A stretch of DNA of 13,549 bases from COE1 sp964387365 (lineage in GTDB: Bacteria; Bacillota; Clostridia; Lachnospirales; Lachnospiraceae), in assembly GCA_964387365.1 (NCBI GenBank), contig CAYLWP010000060.1, positions 1-13,549 of the forward strand. Reading direction: 5' to 3'. This document shows positions 6,131-12,745 of this stretch, in pieces. Below the pieces are notes generated by a model that did no database searches, was not told the origin of the DNA, and worked only from the letters and a program-made list of their open reading frames with translations. The translations under genes and the position numbers were made by a program. Position 1 is the first letter of the stretch; each line of letters starts with the position of its first letter.

Positions 6131-7741
6131 TTATACATACTTTTCAAGTGTTGCCATGATAGCGCCTTTTCCTGCAAGCATTTCTACGAAATACTGCTCT
6201 ACTAATTCGCCAAGACCAACTTCATAAAGATTTACAGCGAAGATCTTCTCGTTAGAAAGAATCGGTGCTACGCTCTCATGAACGTCTGTATCACCTAACT
6301 TCAATCCTGCTACATACGGACATACTGTCTCAAGCATCGGATCTGCACTTAATTCGAACTTCTCGCCCTGATCGTTGATTCCCATAAGGTATCTTAACCA
6401 GCCTGCGAATACTAAAGGAATTCTCTTAAGGTTCTTAACGTCTAAGCTGTCTGACTTCCCGTAAGCCTTAATTGTCTCACCGAAACGGATTCCAAGCTTC
6501 TGAGAAGTATCAGTAGCAATTCTCTGTGGTGAGTCAGGCATAAACGGATTAGGAATTCTAACGTTTACAACTTCGTCGATAAACTTCTTAGGATCAATTA
6601 CGCCCGGATTTACTACTACAGGTAATCCCTCTTCGTAACCGATAATTTCAACTAACTTCTTTAATGTCGGATTGCTCATTTCCTTAGAAATCAGCTCATA
6701 GCCAAGAAGACATCCGAATACGGCAAGTGCTGTATGAAGAGGATTCAGACAGGTACAAACCTTCATCTTCTCTACCTTATCAACAGTTTCCTTTTCTGCG
6801 TAAATAATTCCGCCTTCTTCTAAAGCTACCTTTCCGTTAGGGAATGCATCTTCAATAACAAGATACTGACACTCTTCTGCATTTACGAAAGGCGCAACAT
6901 AAGTATTCTTGCTTGTGATTACAGGCTCAAGTCCTTCGATGCCATCCTTCTGTAAGATTGCTTCTACAGAAGCATCCGGTCTTGGTGTAATCTTATCAAT
7001 CATAGACCATGGGAAGGATACCTTGCTCTTATCCTCTACGTATGCTAAGAATTCCTTCTCAACAAGTCCCTTTTCAGCCCACTGAGCTGCGAAAGCATGT
7101 ACTGCTGCGTAAAGCTTGTCGCCGTTATGAGAACAGTTGTCCATACTTACCATAGCGATTGGAAGCTGTCCTGCCTTGAAACGCTCATATAATAAAGCAA
7201 CTACCTTACCAATATAGCTTACAGGCTTTGCAGTTCCCTGCTCCATATCCTGCTGTACTGCCGGAAGCTGTACACCCTTACCATCAACAAGGCTGTAGCC
7301 CTTCTCTGTGATAGTAAAGCTTACCATCTTAAGGCTTGGATTTCTGAAAATCTCTTTCAGTCTTCCCATATCAGCTGCATTATCGCTGTCTACGGTAAGA
7401 GCCTCTAAGATACTTCCTACTACTGTCTTCTCCACATTACCGTCAGCCTTGAGTGTTACAAGGATTCCAAGGTTATCATGTGGCTTATACATCTTTTCGA
7501 TAATTTCATAGTCAAAACCTTCTGCTGCGATTAAACCGGTCTTCAACTTACCTGCATTTAAAAGATTCTGTACTACATTTGCCTGAAATGCACGGAAAAT
7601 ATTACCTGCACCAAAGTGAATCCATTCCGGATTCTCCTTTGTTGCCTTTGTTACTGCTTCTACATCAAAGGTAGGAAGAGCGTAGCCTGCTGCTTCCCAA
7701 GCCGCTTTATTCTCTACAATACCTGCATTTGTAAGTTTCAC
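6131..7741 (-). CDS. uxuB: D-fructuronate reductase (D-mannonate oxidoreductase), long-chain polyol dehydrogenase family
   Basis: 536 residues. GTG start with AGGAGG 8 bases upstream. NAD(H) reduction of D-fructuronate to D-mannonate is inferred from family plus the adjacent uxuA; by sequence alone it could be a tagaturonate reductase (UxaB) or another mannitol dehydrogenase family enzyme. The N-terminal nucleotide fold shows HFGAGNIFR at 42-50; MDNCSHNG is at 200-207; the catalytic region reads KVCTCLNPLHTA, with Lys327, Asn333 and His336. In the classical enzymes I recall, Lys and Asn are five apart, whereas here they are six, which may mark a Firmicutes subgroup. Longer than typical E. coli UxuB (just under 490). 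Second gene of the operon, 83 bases after uxuA, with two hairpins in the gap; ends at the terminator at 6088-6118. Confidence 0.88.
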   Translation of the reverse strand: MKLTNAGIVENKAAWEAAGYALPTFDVEAVTKATKENPEWIHFGAGNIFRAFQANVVQNLLNAGKLKTGLIAAEGFDYEIIEKMYKPHDNLGILVTLKADGNVEKTVVGSILEALTVDSDNAADMGRLKEIFRNPSLKMVSFTITEKGYSLVDGKGVQLPAVQQDMEQGTAKPVSYIGKVVALLYERFKAGQLPIAMVSMDNCSHNGDKLYAAVHAFAAQWAEKGLVEKEFLAYVEDKSKVSFPWSMIDKITPRPDASVEAILQKDGIEGLEPVITSKNTYVAPFVNAEECQYLVIEDAFPNGKVALEEGGIIYAEKETVDKVEKMKVCTCLNPLHTALAVFGCLLGYELISKEMSNPTLKKLVEIIGYEEGLPVVVNPGVIDPKKFIDEVVNVRIPNPFMPDSPQRIATDTSQKLGIRFGETIKAYGKSDSLDVKNLKRIPLVFAGWLRYLMGINDQGEKFELSADPMLETVCPYVAGLKLGDTDVHESVAPILSNEKIFAVNLYEVGLGELVEQYFVEMLAGKGAIMATLEKYV

Positions 7742-7765
7742 TTTTTATTCCTCCTATATTCTACG

Positions 7766-7790
7766 GAGAATGACGTTCCACGTCATTCTC
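7766..7790. other. Intercistronic hairpin upstream of uxuB
   Basis: GAGAATGACGT, loop TCC, ACGTCATTCTC: an 11-bp perfect stem with a 3-base loop between uxuA and uxuB. There is no T-tract after it in the direction of transcription, so it is more likely an mRNA-processing or stability element than a terminator. It leaves the uxuB ribosome site free. Confidence 0.7.
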
Positions 7791-7805
7791 TCTTTACGAA
7801 ACTTT

Positions 7806-7845
7806 AGTAGTTCTTGCAGGCGTCTTATGCCTGCTTAGAACTACT
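7806..7845. other. Hairpin spanning the uxuA stop codon
   Basis: Outer stem AGTAGTTCT with AGAACTACT (9 bp), asymmetric internal loop, inner stem GCAGGC with GCCTGC (6 bp), 7-base loop at 7822-7828 containing the uxuA TAA (7825-7827). The last codons of uxuA form one arm. No T-tract follows in the operon direction. Confidence 0.7.
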
Positions 7846-8901
7846 CTTCGTAATTGCTTCCCAAAGACCATTCAAATAAGTTGCACCTAAAGCTCTGTCA
7901 TAGAGACCATATCCCGGCATAGCTACCTCGCCCCAAATCATTCTTCCGTGGTCAGGTCTGATTGGTCCATCAAATCCGATGTCATATAATGCCTTCATGA
8001 TTTCATACATATCGAAGTTTCCATCGCTTGAAAGATGTGCTGCTTCCTCGAAATCTGTAGGTGTGTTGAACTTTAAGTTTCTAACATGTGCAAAGTGAAT
8101 TCTTCCCTTTAAAGAACGAATCATATCAGGAAGATTATTCTCAAGGTTTGTACCGTAAGAACCTGAACAGAAGGTTACACCGTTATGTGGGTTATCTACC
8201 ATCTTCATCATACGAAGGATGTTTTCCTTATTGATGATGATTCTTGGAAGTCCGAATACGCTCCATGCAGGATCGTCCGGATGAATAGCCATGTTGATAT
8301 CATACTTATCACAGGTTGGCATAATTCTCTCAAGGAAATACTTAAGATTCTCGAAAAGCTTCTCATCATCTACATCCTTGTAAAGCTCGAATAACTCTTT
8401 TACTCTTGCCATACGCTCAGGCTCCCAGCCCGGCATAACAGTACCGTTCATATCACCGGAGATAGACTCGAACATCTTCTCAGGAACTAATGCGTCTACT
8501 GCTTCCTGTGTGTAAGCAAGTACGGTAGAACCGTCTGCTCTCTTTCTTGCAAGCTCAGTTCTTGTCCAGTCGAATACAGGCATGAAGTTATAGCATACCA
8601 TATGGATGCCTTCCTGACCAAGTCTTTCAAGAGTAGTGATATAATTCTCGATATACTGCTCTCTGTCAGGAGAACCAATCTTAATAGCGTCATGGATGTT
8701 AACGCTCTCGATACCTGCGATTGTTAATCCTGCTGCTTCTACTTCCTTCTTCATGGCTCTGATATCCTCTACAGACCATGCCTCTCCCGGAACGGAGTCA
8801 TATAATGTAGTGATTACGGACTTAACACCTGGAATCTGTCTGATCTGTTCAAGTGTTACCGTATCATGCTTGCTACCATACCATCTTAATGTCATCTGCA
8901 T
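7825..8901 (-). CDS. uxuA: D-mannonate dehydratase
   Basis: 358 residues from the ATG at 8901, chosen for its AAGGAGGAT site about 8 bases upstream and the family N-terminus MQMTLRWYG; an in-frame extension to 9003 lies in promoter DNA. Converts D-mannonate to 2-keto-3-deoxy-D-gluconate, using Fe2+ or Mn2+ in a TIM barrel (known for the family). Likely metal ligands are His207 in IHPDDP, Cys245 in FCSGSYG, His272 in HFAHVRN and Asp317 in RPDHGR. The substrate-region block VCYNFMPVFDWTRTELA is at 102-118. Length fits the shorter Gram-positive form (E. coli is about 394). First gene of uxuA-uxuB and divergent from an AraC regulator, so the operon serves glucuronate use. Confidence 0.95.
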   Translation of the reverse strand: MQMTLRWYGSKHDTVTLEQIRQIPGVKSVITTLYDSVPGEAWSVEDIRAMKKEVEAAGLTIAGIESVNIHDAIKIGSPDREQYIENYITTLERLGQEGIHMVCYNFMPVFDWTRTELARKRADGSTVLAYTQEAVDALVPEKMFESISGDMNGTVMPGWEPERMARVKELFELYKDVDDEKLFENLKYFLERIMPTCDKYDINMAIHPDDPAWSVFGLPRIIINKENILRMMKMVDNPHNGVTFCSGSYGTNLENNLPDMIRSLKGRIHFAHVRNLKFNTPTDFEEAAHLSSDGNFDMYEIMKALYDIGFDGPIRPDHGRMIWGEVAMPGYGLYDRALGATYLNGLWEAITKSSSKQA

Positions 8902-8997
8902 ATTGAAAATCCTCCTTGTATAACATGCATTGTTTTTTGGTACTCTCATATTAACGAATCCAATATTTGAAAACCATTGAATAAATTGTTGTATACC

Positions 8998-9026
8998 TTG
9001 CAAAAATTGCTATTAGCATTTATTAT
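8998..9026 (+). promoter_or_regulatory. Candidate distal promoter of the AraC-family gene
   Basis: -35 TTGCAA (8998-9003), 17-base spacer, -10 TATTAT (9021-9026). The spacer contains the palindrome TGCTA-T-TAGCA (9008-9018), a possible operator. It overlaps the candidate uxuA promoter on the other strand. Confidence 0.4.
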
Positions 9027-9039
9027 GAATATATGACAA
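9010..9039 (-). promoter_or_regulatory. Candidate uxuA promoter
   Basis: Minus-strand -35 TTGTCA (9039-9034), 18-base spacer, -10 TAATAG (9015-9010), start near 9003 and a leader of about 100 bases. A weaker alternative -10, TAATAT, lies about 50 bases from the ATG without a good -35, as expected if an activator is needed. Choice is uncertain. Confidence 0.35.
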
Positions 9040-9045
9040 CATTTT

Positions 9046-9074
9046 TTGATATTACATACCGTATATTGTATATT
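9046..9074 (+). promoter_or_regulatory. Candidate proximal promoter of the AraC-family gene
   Basis: -35 TTGATA (9046-9051), 17-base spacer, -10 TATATT (9069-9074), start near 9081, about 32 bases before the ribosome site. Better placed than the distal candidate. Confidence 0.45.
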
Positions 9075-9124
9075 ATGCGTAAACAGTATGAACAATTATA
9101 TTGTTTCTATGAAAAGGAGTTACT

Positions 9125-9997
9125 ATGCAGAGAAAAGAATTGCAGACCGCATTCAGTACCAGACAGTACATGTATTCCAAGGATTTTGAGGTATATTACT
9201 ATAATGACCAGCCGCTCAAGGCGGTATCCGCACATACACACACTTATTATGAATTTTATTTCTTTTTGGAAGGAAATGTAGATATCTATGTTGAAGGAGC
9301 ACCTTATCATATCAAGGCGGGGGATTTCCTGCTGATTCCGCCCGGCGTGGAGCACTATCCTGTTTTTCTTGATAAAACAACTCCTTACCGCCGTTTTATC
9401 CTCTGGATTAGTACGGATTACTGCAACCGCCTCATTCAGGCTTCCCTGGATTACGGCTTTTTGATGCAGTATGTTTCAACAACACATCAGTATCTTTTTT
9501 CCAATGATGTGATTGCCTTTAACCAGCTGCAATCGCAGATTTTTTCCCTGATTGATGAGGTAAAGGGCTCACGCTTTGGCAAGGATGCGCAGGTATCCTT
9601 ACAGGTTAACACCTTGATTCTGCACTTAAACAGAATGATTTACGAACGAAACCATACCGCAGGAGTTTCCCGCCCAAAGGAGCTTCACACAGCGATCTGT
9701 GACTTCATTTCAAGTCATCTGAATGAAGACCTGTCACTGGATCGTCTGGAAAAAGAATTTTTTGTAACCAAATATCATATATCCCATACCTTCAGGGACA
9801 ATATCGGACTGTCCCTGCATCAATATATTACGAAAAAAAGATTGCAGGCCTGTAAGGATGCAATCTTAGGCGGTGCTTCTATCAGTACTACCTATGAAAC
9901 GTATGGTTTTCAGGATTATTCCGCATTTTTCCGTGCCTTTAAAAAGGAATACGGAATGTCCCCGAAGGAATACCGGGACATCACAATCCTGACTTGA
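9125..9997 (+). CDS. AraC-family transcriptional regulator with cupin sensor domain
   Basis: 290 residues, ATG with AAAGGAG 5 bases upstream. Residues 30-100 are an AraC-type cupin: the HxH of AHTHTYYEF (His37, His39), then GDFLLIPPGVEHYP, the usual ligand pocket. Residues about 190-287 are a two-HTH DNA-binding domain, with SLDRLEKEFFVTKYHISHTF as the first HTH and the typical end GFQDYSAFFRAFKKEYGMSP as the second. Divergent from uxuA-uxuB with a shared promoter region, so it probably activates that operon in response to a uronate or its intermediate (inference). The name of an exact orthologue is not recognised. Its last 17 bases overlap the end of the convergent alarmone synthetase gene. 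Confidence 0.9.
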   Translation: MQRKELQTAFSTRQYMYSKDFEVYYYNDQPLKAVSAHTHTYYEFYFFLEGNVDIYVEGAPYHIKAGDFLLIPPGVEHYPVFLDKTTPYRRFILWISTDYCNRLIQASLDYGFLMQYVSTTHQYLFSNDVIAFNQLQSQIFSLIDEVKGSRFGKDAQVSLQVNTLILHLNRMIYERNHTAGVSRPKELHTAICDFISSHLNEDLSLDRLEKEFFVTKYHISHTFRDNIGLSLHQYITKKRLQACKDAILGGASISTTYETYGFQDYSAFFRAFKKEYGMSPKEYRDITILT

Positions 9998-10664
9998 TTG
10001 CTCCGGAAGCCTTGTAGGTTGTATTGGCATCGATTCGATTACGAATCTGTTCCATACGCCTGTCAAGCTGGCTGATTAAGTCTGCGCAGTACTTGAGCTC
10101 CTCGGAAATGCTTTCTGCATTCTGTATGTCCTTCTTGTACTTCATCTTATGCTCAAGACTTGCCCAGAAGTCCATTGCTATGGTACGAAACTGTACCTCT
10201 ACACGCATATGCTTCTTATCACCTGTGAGGAAAATCGGGATATCAAGAATCAGATGCAGACTGCGGTAACCGTTAGGCTTAGGATTCTTAATATAATCCT
10301 TTTGCTCTACCAGAATAACATCGTCCTGTTTTAGCAGGCATTCTACCAGCATATAGATATCTTCCGGAAAAGAACAGATAACACGGATTCCTGCGATGTC
10401 ATTCAGATTCTTTTCCATATTCTCAACCGTACAGTCAAGCCCGTTTCTGACTAATTTTTCCATGATGCTTTCCGGTGACTTGATTCTGCATTTGATTGAT
10501 TCAAAGGGATTCCTGCTATGTACCAGTGCAAGCTCCTTATTCAATACCTCGAGCTTGGTCTTAACCTCAAGCATAGCACAATCATATTGCATCATAAGTG
10601 TACGGAACTCTTCCGTCCGTTCTCCAAGCTCCATTATTACGTCATATTTTTCCTTAGCGTCCAT
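9981..10664 (-). CDS. Small alarmone synthetase ((p)ppGpp synthetase, RelQ/YjbM-like)
   Basis: 227 residues from the ATG at 10664; a longer in-frame ATG at 10757 overlaps the -10 box of a consensus promoter and so cannot be the start. The ribosome site is weak (AAAGG about 12 bases upstream). RelA_SpoT synthetase domain at about 50-175: KCRIKSPESIMEK (ATP-binding region), NDIAGIRVIC with metal ligand Asp89, the G-loop DYIKNPKPNGYRSLH (123-137), and EVQFRT with catalytic Glu156. No HD hydrolase, TGS or ACT domain. Transfers pyrophosphate from ATP to GDP or GTP in the cytoplasm. Charged helices at 185-212 fit the C-terminal tetramerisation helices of RelQ. Single gene with its own promoter; tail-to-tail overlap with the AraC gene. 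Confidence 0.9.
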   Translation of the reverse strand: MDAKEKYDVIMELGERTEEFRTLMMQYDCAMLEVKTKLEVLNKELALVHSRNPFESIKCRIKSPESIMEKLVRNGLDCTVENMEKNLNDIAGIRVICSFPEDIYMLVECLLKQDDVILVEQKDYIKNPKPNGYRSLHLILDIPIFLTGDKKHMRVEVQFRTIAMDFWASLEHKMKYKKDIQNAESISEELKYCADLISQLDRRMEQIRNRIDANTTYKASGAIKSGL

Positions 10665-10715
10665 ATTATAATCTTGCCTTTCCGCGATACAGCAAAACCG
10701 TACCCATGATTTCCG

Positions 10716-10736
10716 GCTTCGTAACGATGACGAAGC
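10716..10736. other. Leader hairpin of the alarmone synthetase mRNA
   Basis: GCTTCGT, 7-base loop, ACGAAGC within the predicted 85-base 5' leader. Just upstream, at the predicted transcript start, is a (GACA)-type repeat of three units (about 10740-10752). Function unknown; it may influence stability or translation of a gene with a weak ribosome site. Confidence 0.45.
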
Positions 10737-10755
10737 TTCCTGTCTGTCTGTCTCC

Positions 10756-10785
10756 ATTATATTCTGTCCGCAATCCCTCTGTCAA
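10756..10785 (-). promoter_or_regulatory. Consensus promoter of the alarmone synthetase gene
   Basis: Minus-strand TTGACA (10785-10780), 18-base spacer, TATAAT (10761-10756): both hexamers are perfect sigma-A consensus. The start near 10749 gives a leader of about 85 bases and decides the downstream ATG at 10664. Confidence 0.8.
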
Positions 10786-10824
10786 TGTCATTGGTGTTAC
10801 TTTCGGTTCACAAAAAAATATACG

Positions 10825-11277
10825 TTACTGCTGTTTTTTAGAAGGTAACTGTACGATAATAATTGCTGCAAAGGTAAGCGCACAGCCGGAAAGCTCTCTT
10901 GGCGAAAGCTTCTGTTCAAGAATTACCCAGCCTGCAAGCAGGGATACCACGGATTCCAGACTCAGAATCAGCGAAGCCACTGTCGGATTCATCCCCTTCT
11001 GACCAATGATCTGCAGGGTATAGCCCACACCACTTGACATCACGCCCTCATACAGAATCGGAAACCATGCCGCAAAAATCTCTGACACCTTCGGCTCCTC
11101 AAAGAAAAACATTCCGATTGCAGATAATACCGCACCGATAACATTTCTTACCGCATTAAACGTAAACGGCTCGACATACTCCATGCCAACACTCTGCGCT
11201 ACAAAGGCAACACCCCAGATGGTTGCCGTTAAAAATAATAATAATAATGATTGTCTAAGTACAAAATGATTCATCAT
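10825..11277 (-). pseudogene. DMT/EamA-family transporter, internally deleted remnant (150 codons)
   Basis: The open frame encodes 150 residues, whereas EamA transporters have about 290-300 residues and ten membrane helices. Residues 7-50 match the start of the family (LTATIWGVAFVAQSVGMEYV, then PFTFNAVRNVIGA). Residues 55-146 match the end (EPKVSEIFAAWFPILYEGVM, then GYTLQIIGQKGMNPTVASLI, then LAGWVIL and a last hydrophobic helix). The intervening helices, about 140-150 residues, are missing with the frame kept; the join is around residues 48-58. About five hydrophobic segments remain. The start ATG overlaps the stop of the ABC ATPase gene (ATGA at 11277-11274), so it is translationally coupled and lies last in the operon. 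A working half-size transporter cannot be excluded, but a remnant is more likely. A (TTA)4 codon run lies near the N-terminus. Confidence 0.7.
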
Positions 11278-12035
11278 AACACGCTTCTCAAGAATTGTCT
11301 TGCCTCGGCAGTCTTCGGATTAGAAAAGATTTCTTCCGGTGTGCCTTCCTCCAGAATCTTTCCGTTTGCCATAAATACCACCTTATCCTCAACCTCACGC
11401 GTAACCCCCATCTCATGGGTTACGCAAATCATGGTCATTCCCTGATTTGCAAGGTCCTTCATAACATTCAGAACCTCTCCTACAAGCTCTGGGCGAGCGC
11501 TGAGGTCGGTTCATCAAACAGCATAATCTTTGGTTCCATTGCCAGTGCCCTTGCAATGGCTACACGCTGCTGCTGTCCTCCCGACAATCTGGCAGGGTAC
11601 TCATTCATCTTATCAGCAAGTCCTACCTTGGCAATCAGCTCTCTTGCAATATCTTCCGCTTTGCTCTTTTCCATTTTTTTCACATTGATCGGTGCAAGCG
11701 TAACGTTTTCCAAAACCGTTTTATGCGGAAACAGATTAAAGCGTTGGAATACCATTCCCATTTCCAGCAATAACTGCTTCTTTTTCTTGGTATCCATTTT
11801 ATCAACCGTTTTGTCATTCTCCCGGTGATAAAAAAGCTCATCTTCAATATATATATATCTTTCCGCTTGTAATCTTCTCCAGACGGTTCAGCGAACGCAG
11901 GAAGGTAGATTTACCGGCACCGGACGGTCCGATAATAACGACCACCTCCCCCGGCTCCACCGTAAGATTAATATCCTTTAATACCTCCAGCTCACCAAAG
12001 GATTTCGCCAGATGCTCTGTTCTAATCATTGACAT
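11274..12035 (-). pseudogene. Polar amino acid ABC transporter ATP-binding protein, broken by two frameshifts
   Basis: GlnQ/HisP-like ATPase of the operon with binding protein and permease. ATG at 12035 with AGGAGG 8 bases upstream; the permease stop TAG overlaps this site. Frame one gives Walker A GPSGAGKST and ends at a TGA (11844-11846) just after an (AT)6 tract. A second frame carries the Q-loop (MVFQRFNLFPH), signature LSGGQQQR and Walker B IMLFDEP, and stops at TAG 11480-11482. A third piece in the original frame has the H-loop (CVTHEMG) and the C-terminus. Break 1: (AT)4 or (AT)7 would keep GKIYI-EDELFYHREND in frame. Break 2: one base is missing between 11493 and 11494, so codons for SALDPELVGEVL become SALAQSL-stop. 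The breaks compensate in net frame but leave stops. Repaired length would be about 253 residues, normal for the family. As written, no full ATPase can be made. Confidence 0.85.
11847..11858. repeat. (AT)6 dinucleotide tract inside the ATPase gene
   Basis: Six AT units exactly at the point where the ATPase reading frame is lost. One unit more, or two fewer, would restore the frame, so this is a slippage-prone site that could switch the gene on or off, or merely mark an inactivating slip. Confidence 0.8.
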
Positions 12036-12047
12036 ATTCCATTCCTC

Positions 12048-12701
12048 CTACTCATATCTTGAGAATCTTGCTTCCAGCTTACGGAATATGAATTCAAAGA
12101 AAGCTGTCATAATCAGATAAATCACCATTGCCGGAATATAGACAAGCGCTGTACCGCTGGAGGATGAAATCGCTCTGGTAACCTTCGTTAAGTCTGAAAG
12201 TGCTATGATAGATACCAGAGAGGCATCCTTTAAAACCATGATAAATTCATTTGCAATCGATGGTATCAGTCTTCTGATTGACTGTGGGAAAATGACAAGG
12301 CTCATTGTCTGGGCATTACTAAGACCCAACGCCTTAGAGGCCTCAAACTGTCCTCTGTCAATGGACTGGATTGCCGCACGGATAAACTCCGAACAATACG
12401 CTGCTGTATTTAATGCAAACGCGATAAATGCTGCAAGAAACCGGCTGTTGATGGTAAGTGCCATATTAATCTGCGGTAATCCGAAGTAGATAAAGTACAA
12501 CTGCATCAGCAGAGGGGTTCCGCGGAAAAAGAATATGTATGCACTGCAAAATCCACTGACGATTTTATTTTTTGACATTTTTCCCAATGCAAGAAAAATA
12601 CTGAGAACAAGTCCCATGGACACTGCACAGATTGTCAGTAATATTGTAGTCTTTGCACCGTTTAAAAGCTGTGGCAGCCAGCCGATAATCTGTTGTAACA
12701 T
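12048..12701 (-). CDS. Polar amino acid ABC transporter permease (HisM/GlnP-like)
   Basis: 217 residues, the usual size. ATG at 12701 with AAGGGA about 9 bases upstream. About five membrane helices: near 14-40, 49-75 (with FFFRGTPLLMQLYFIYFGLP, the family loop), 84-108, 150-170 and 185-207. The EAA coupling loop reads GQFEASKALGLSNAQTMSLV (about 137-156), contacting the ATPase. It forms the membrane channel for import of an amino acid delivered by the neighbouring binding protein. Gap to the binding-protein gene is 44 bases; its stop codon TAG is part of the ATPase ribosome site, 12 bases before that start, so the three genes form one operon. Intact itself, although the ATPase gene downstream is broken. 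Confidence 0.92.
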   Translation of the reverse strand: MLQQIIGWLPQLLNGAKTTILLTICAVSMGLVLSIFLALGKMSKNKIVSGFCSAYIFFFRGTPLLMQLYFIYFGLPQINMALTINSRFLAAFIAFALNTAAYCSEFIRAAIQSIDRGQFEASKALGLSNAQTMSLVIFPQSIRRLIPSIANEFIMVLKDASLVSIIALSDLTKVTRAISSSSGTALVYIPAMVIYLIMTAFFEFIFRKLEARFSRYE

Positions 12702-12745
12702 AAATCCAATCCCTTCGTTTGTTTATTCTTTCGCAGAACGATACA

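Noticed and set aside
8902..9003. 34-residue N-terminal extension of UxuA
   Set aside because: The extension lies in AT-rich promoter DNA and the ATG at 8901 has a strong ribosome site and the family N-terminus.
10665..10757. Longer alarmone synthetase starting at the ATG at 10757
   Set aside because: That ATG overlaps the TATAAT of a perfect consensus promoter and lies upstream of the predicted transcript start; the extension has no family similarity.
10800..10830. Terminator after the DMT remnant
   Set aside because: A T-tract follows the stop codon, but no stable hairpin precedes it.
11480..12035. Programmed ribosomal frameshifting as the explanation for the ATPase breaks
   Set aside because: Two shifts in opposite directions would be needed, and I see no typical slippery heptamer with a downstream pseudoknot; ABC ATPases are not known for this.
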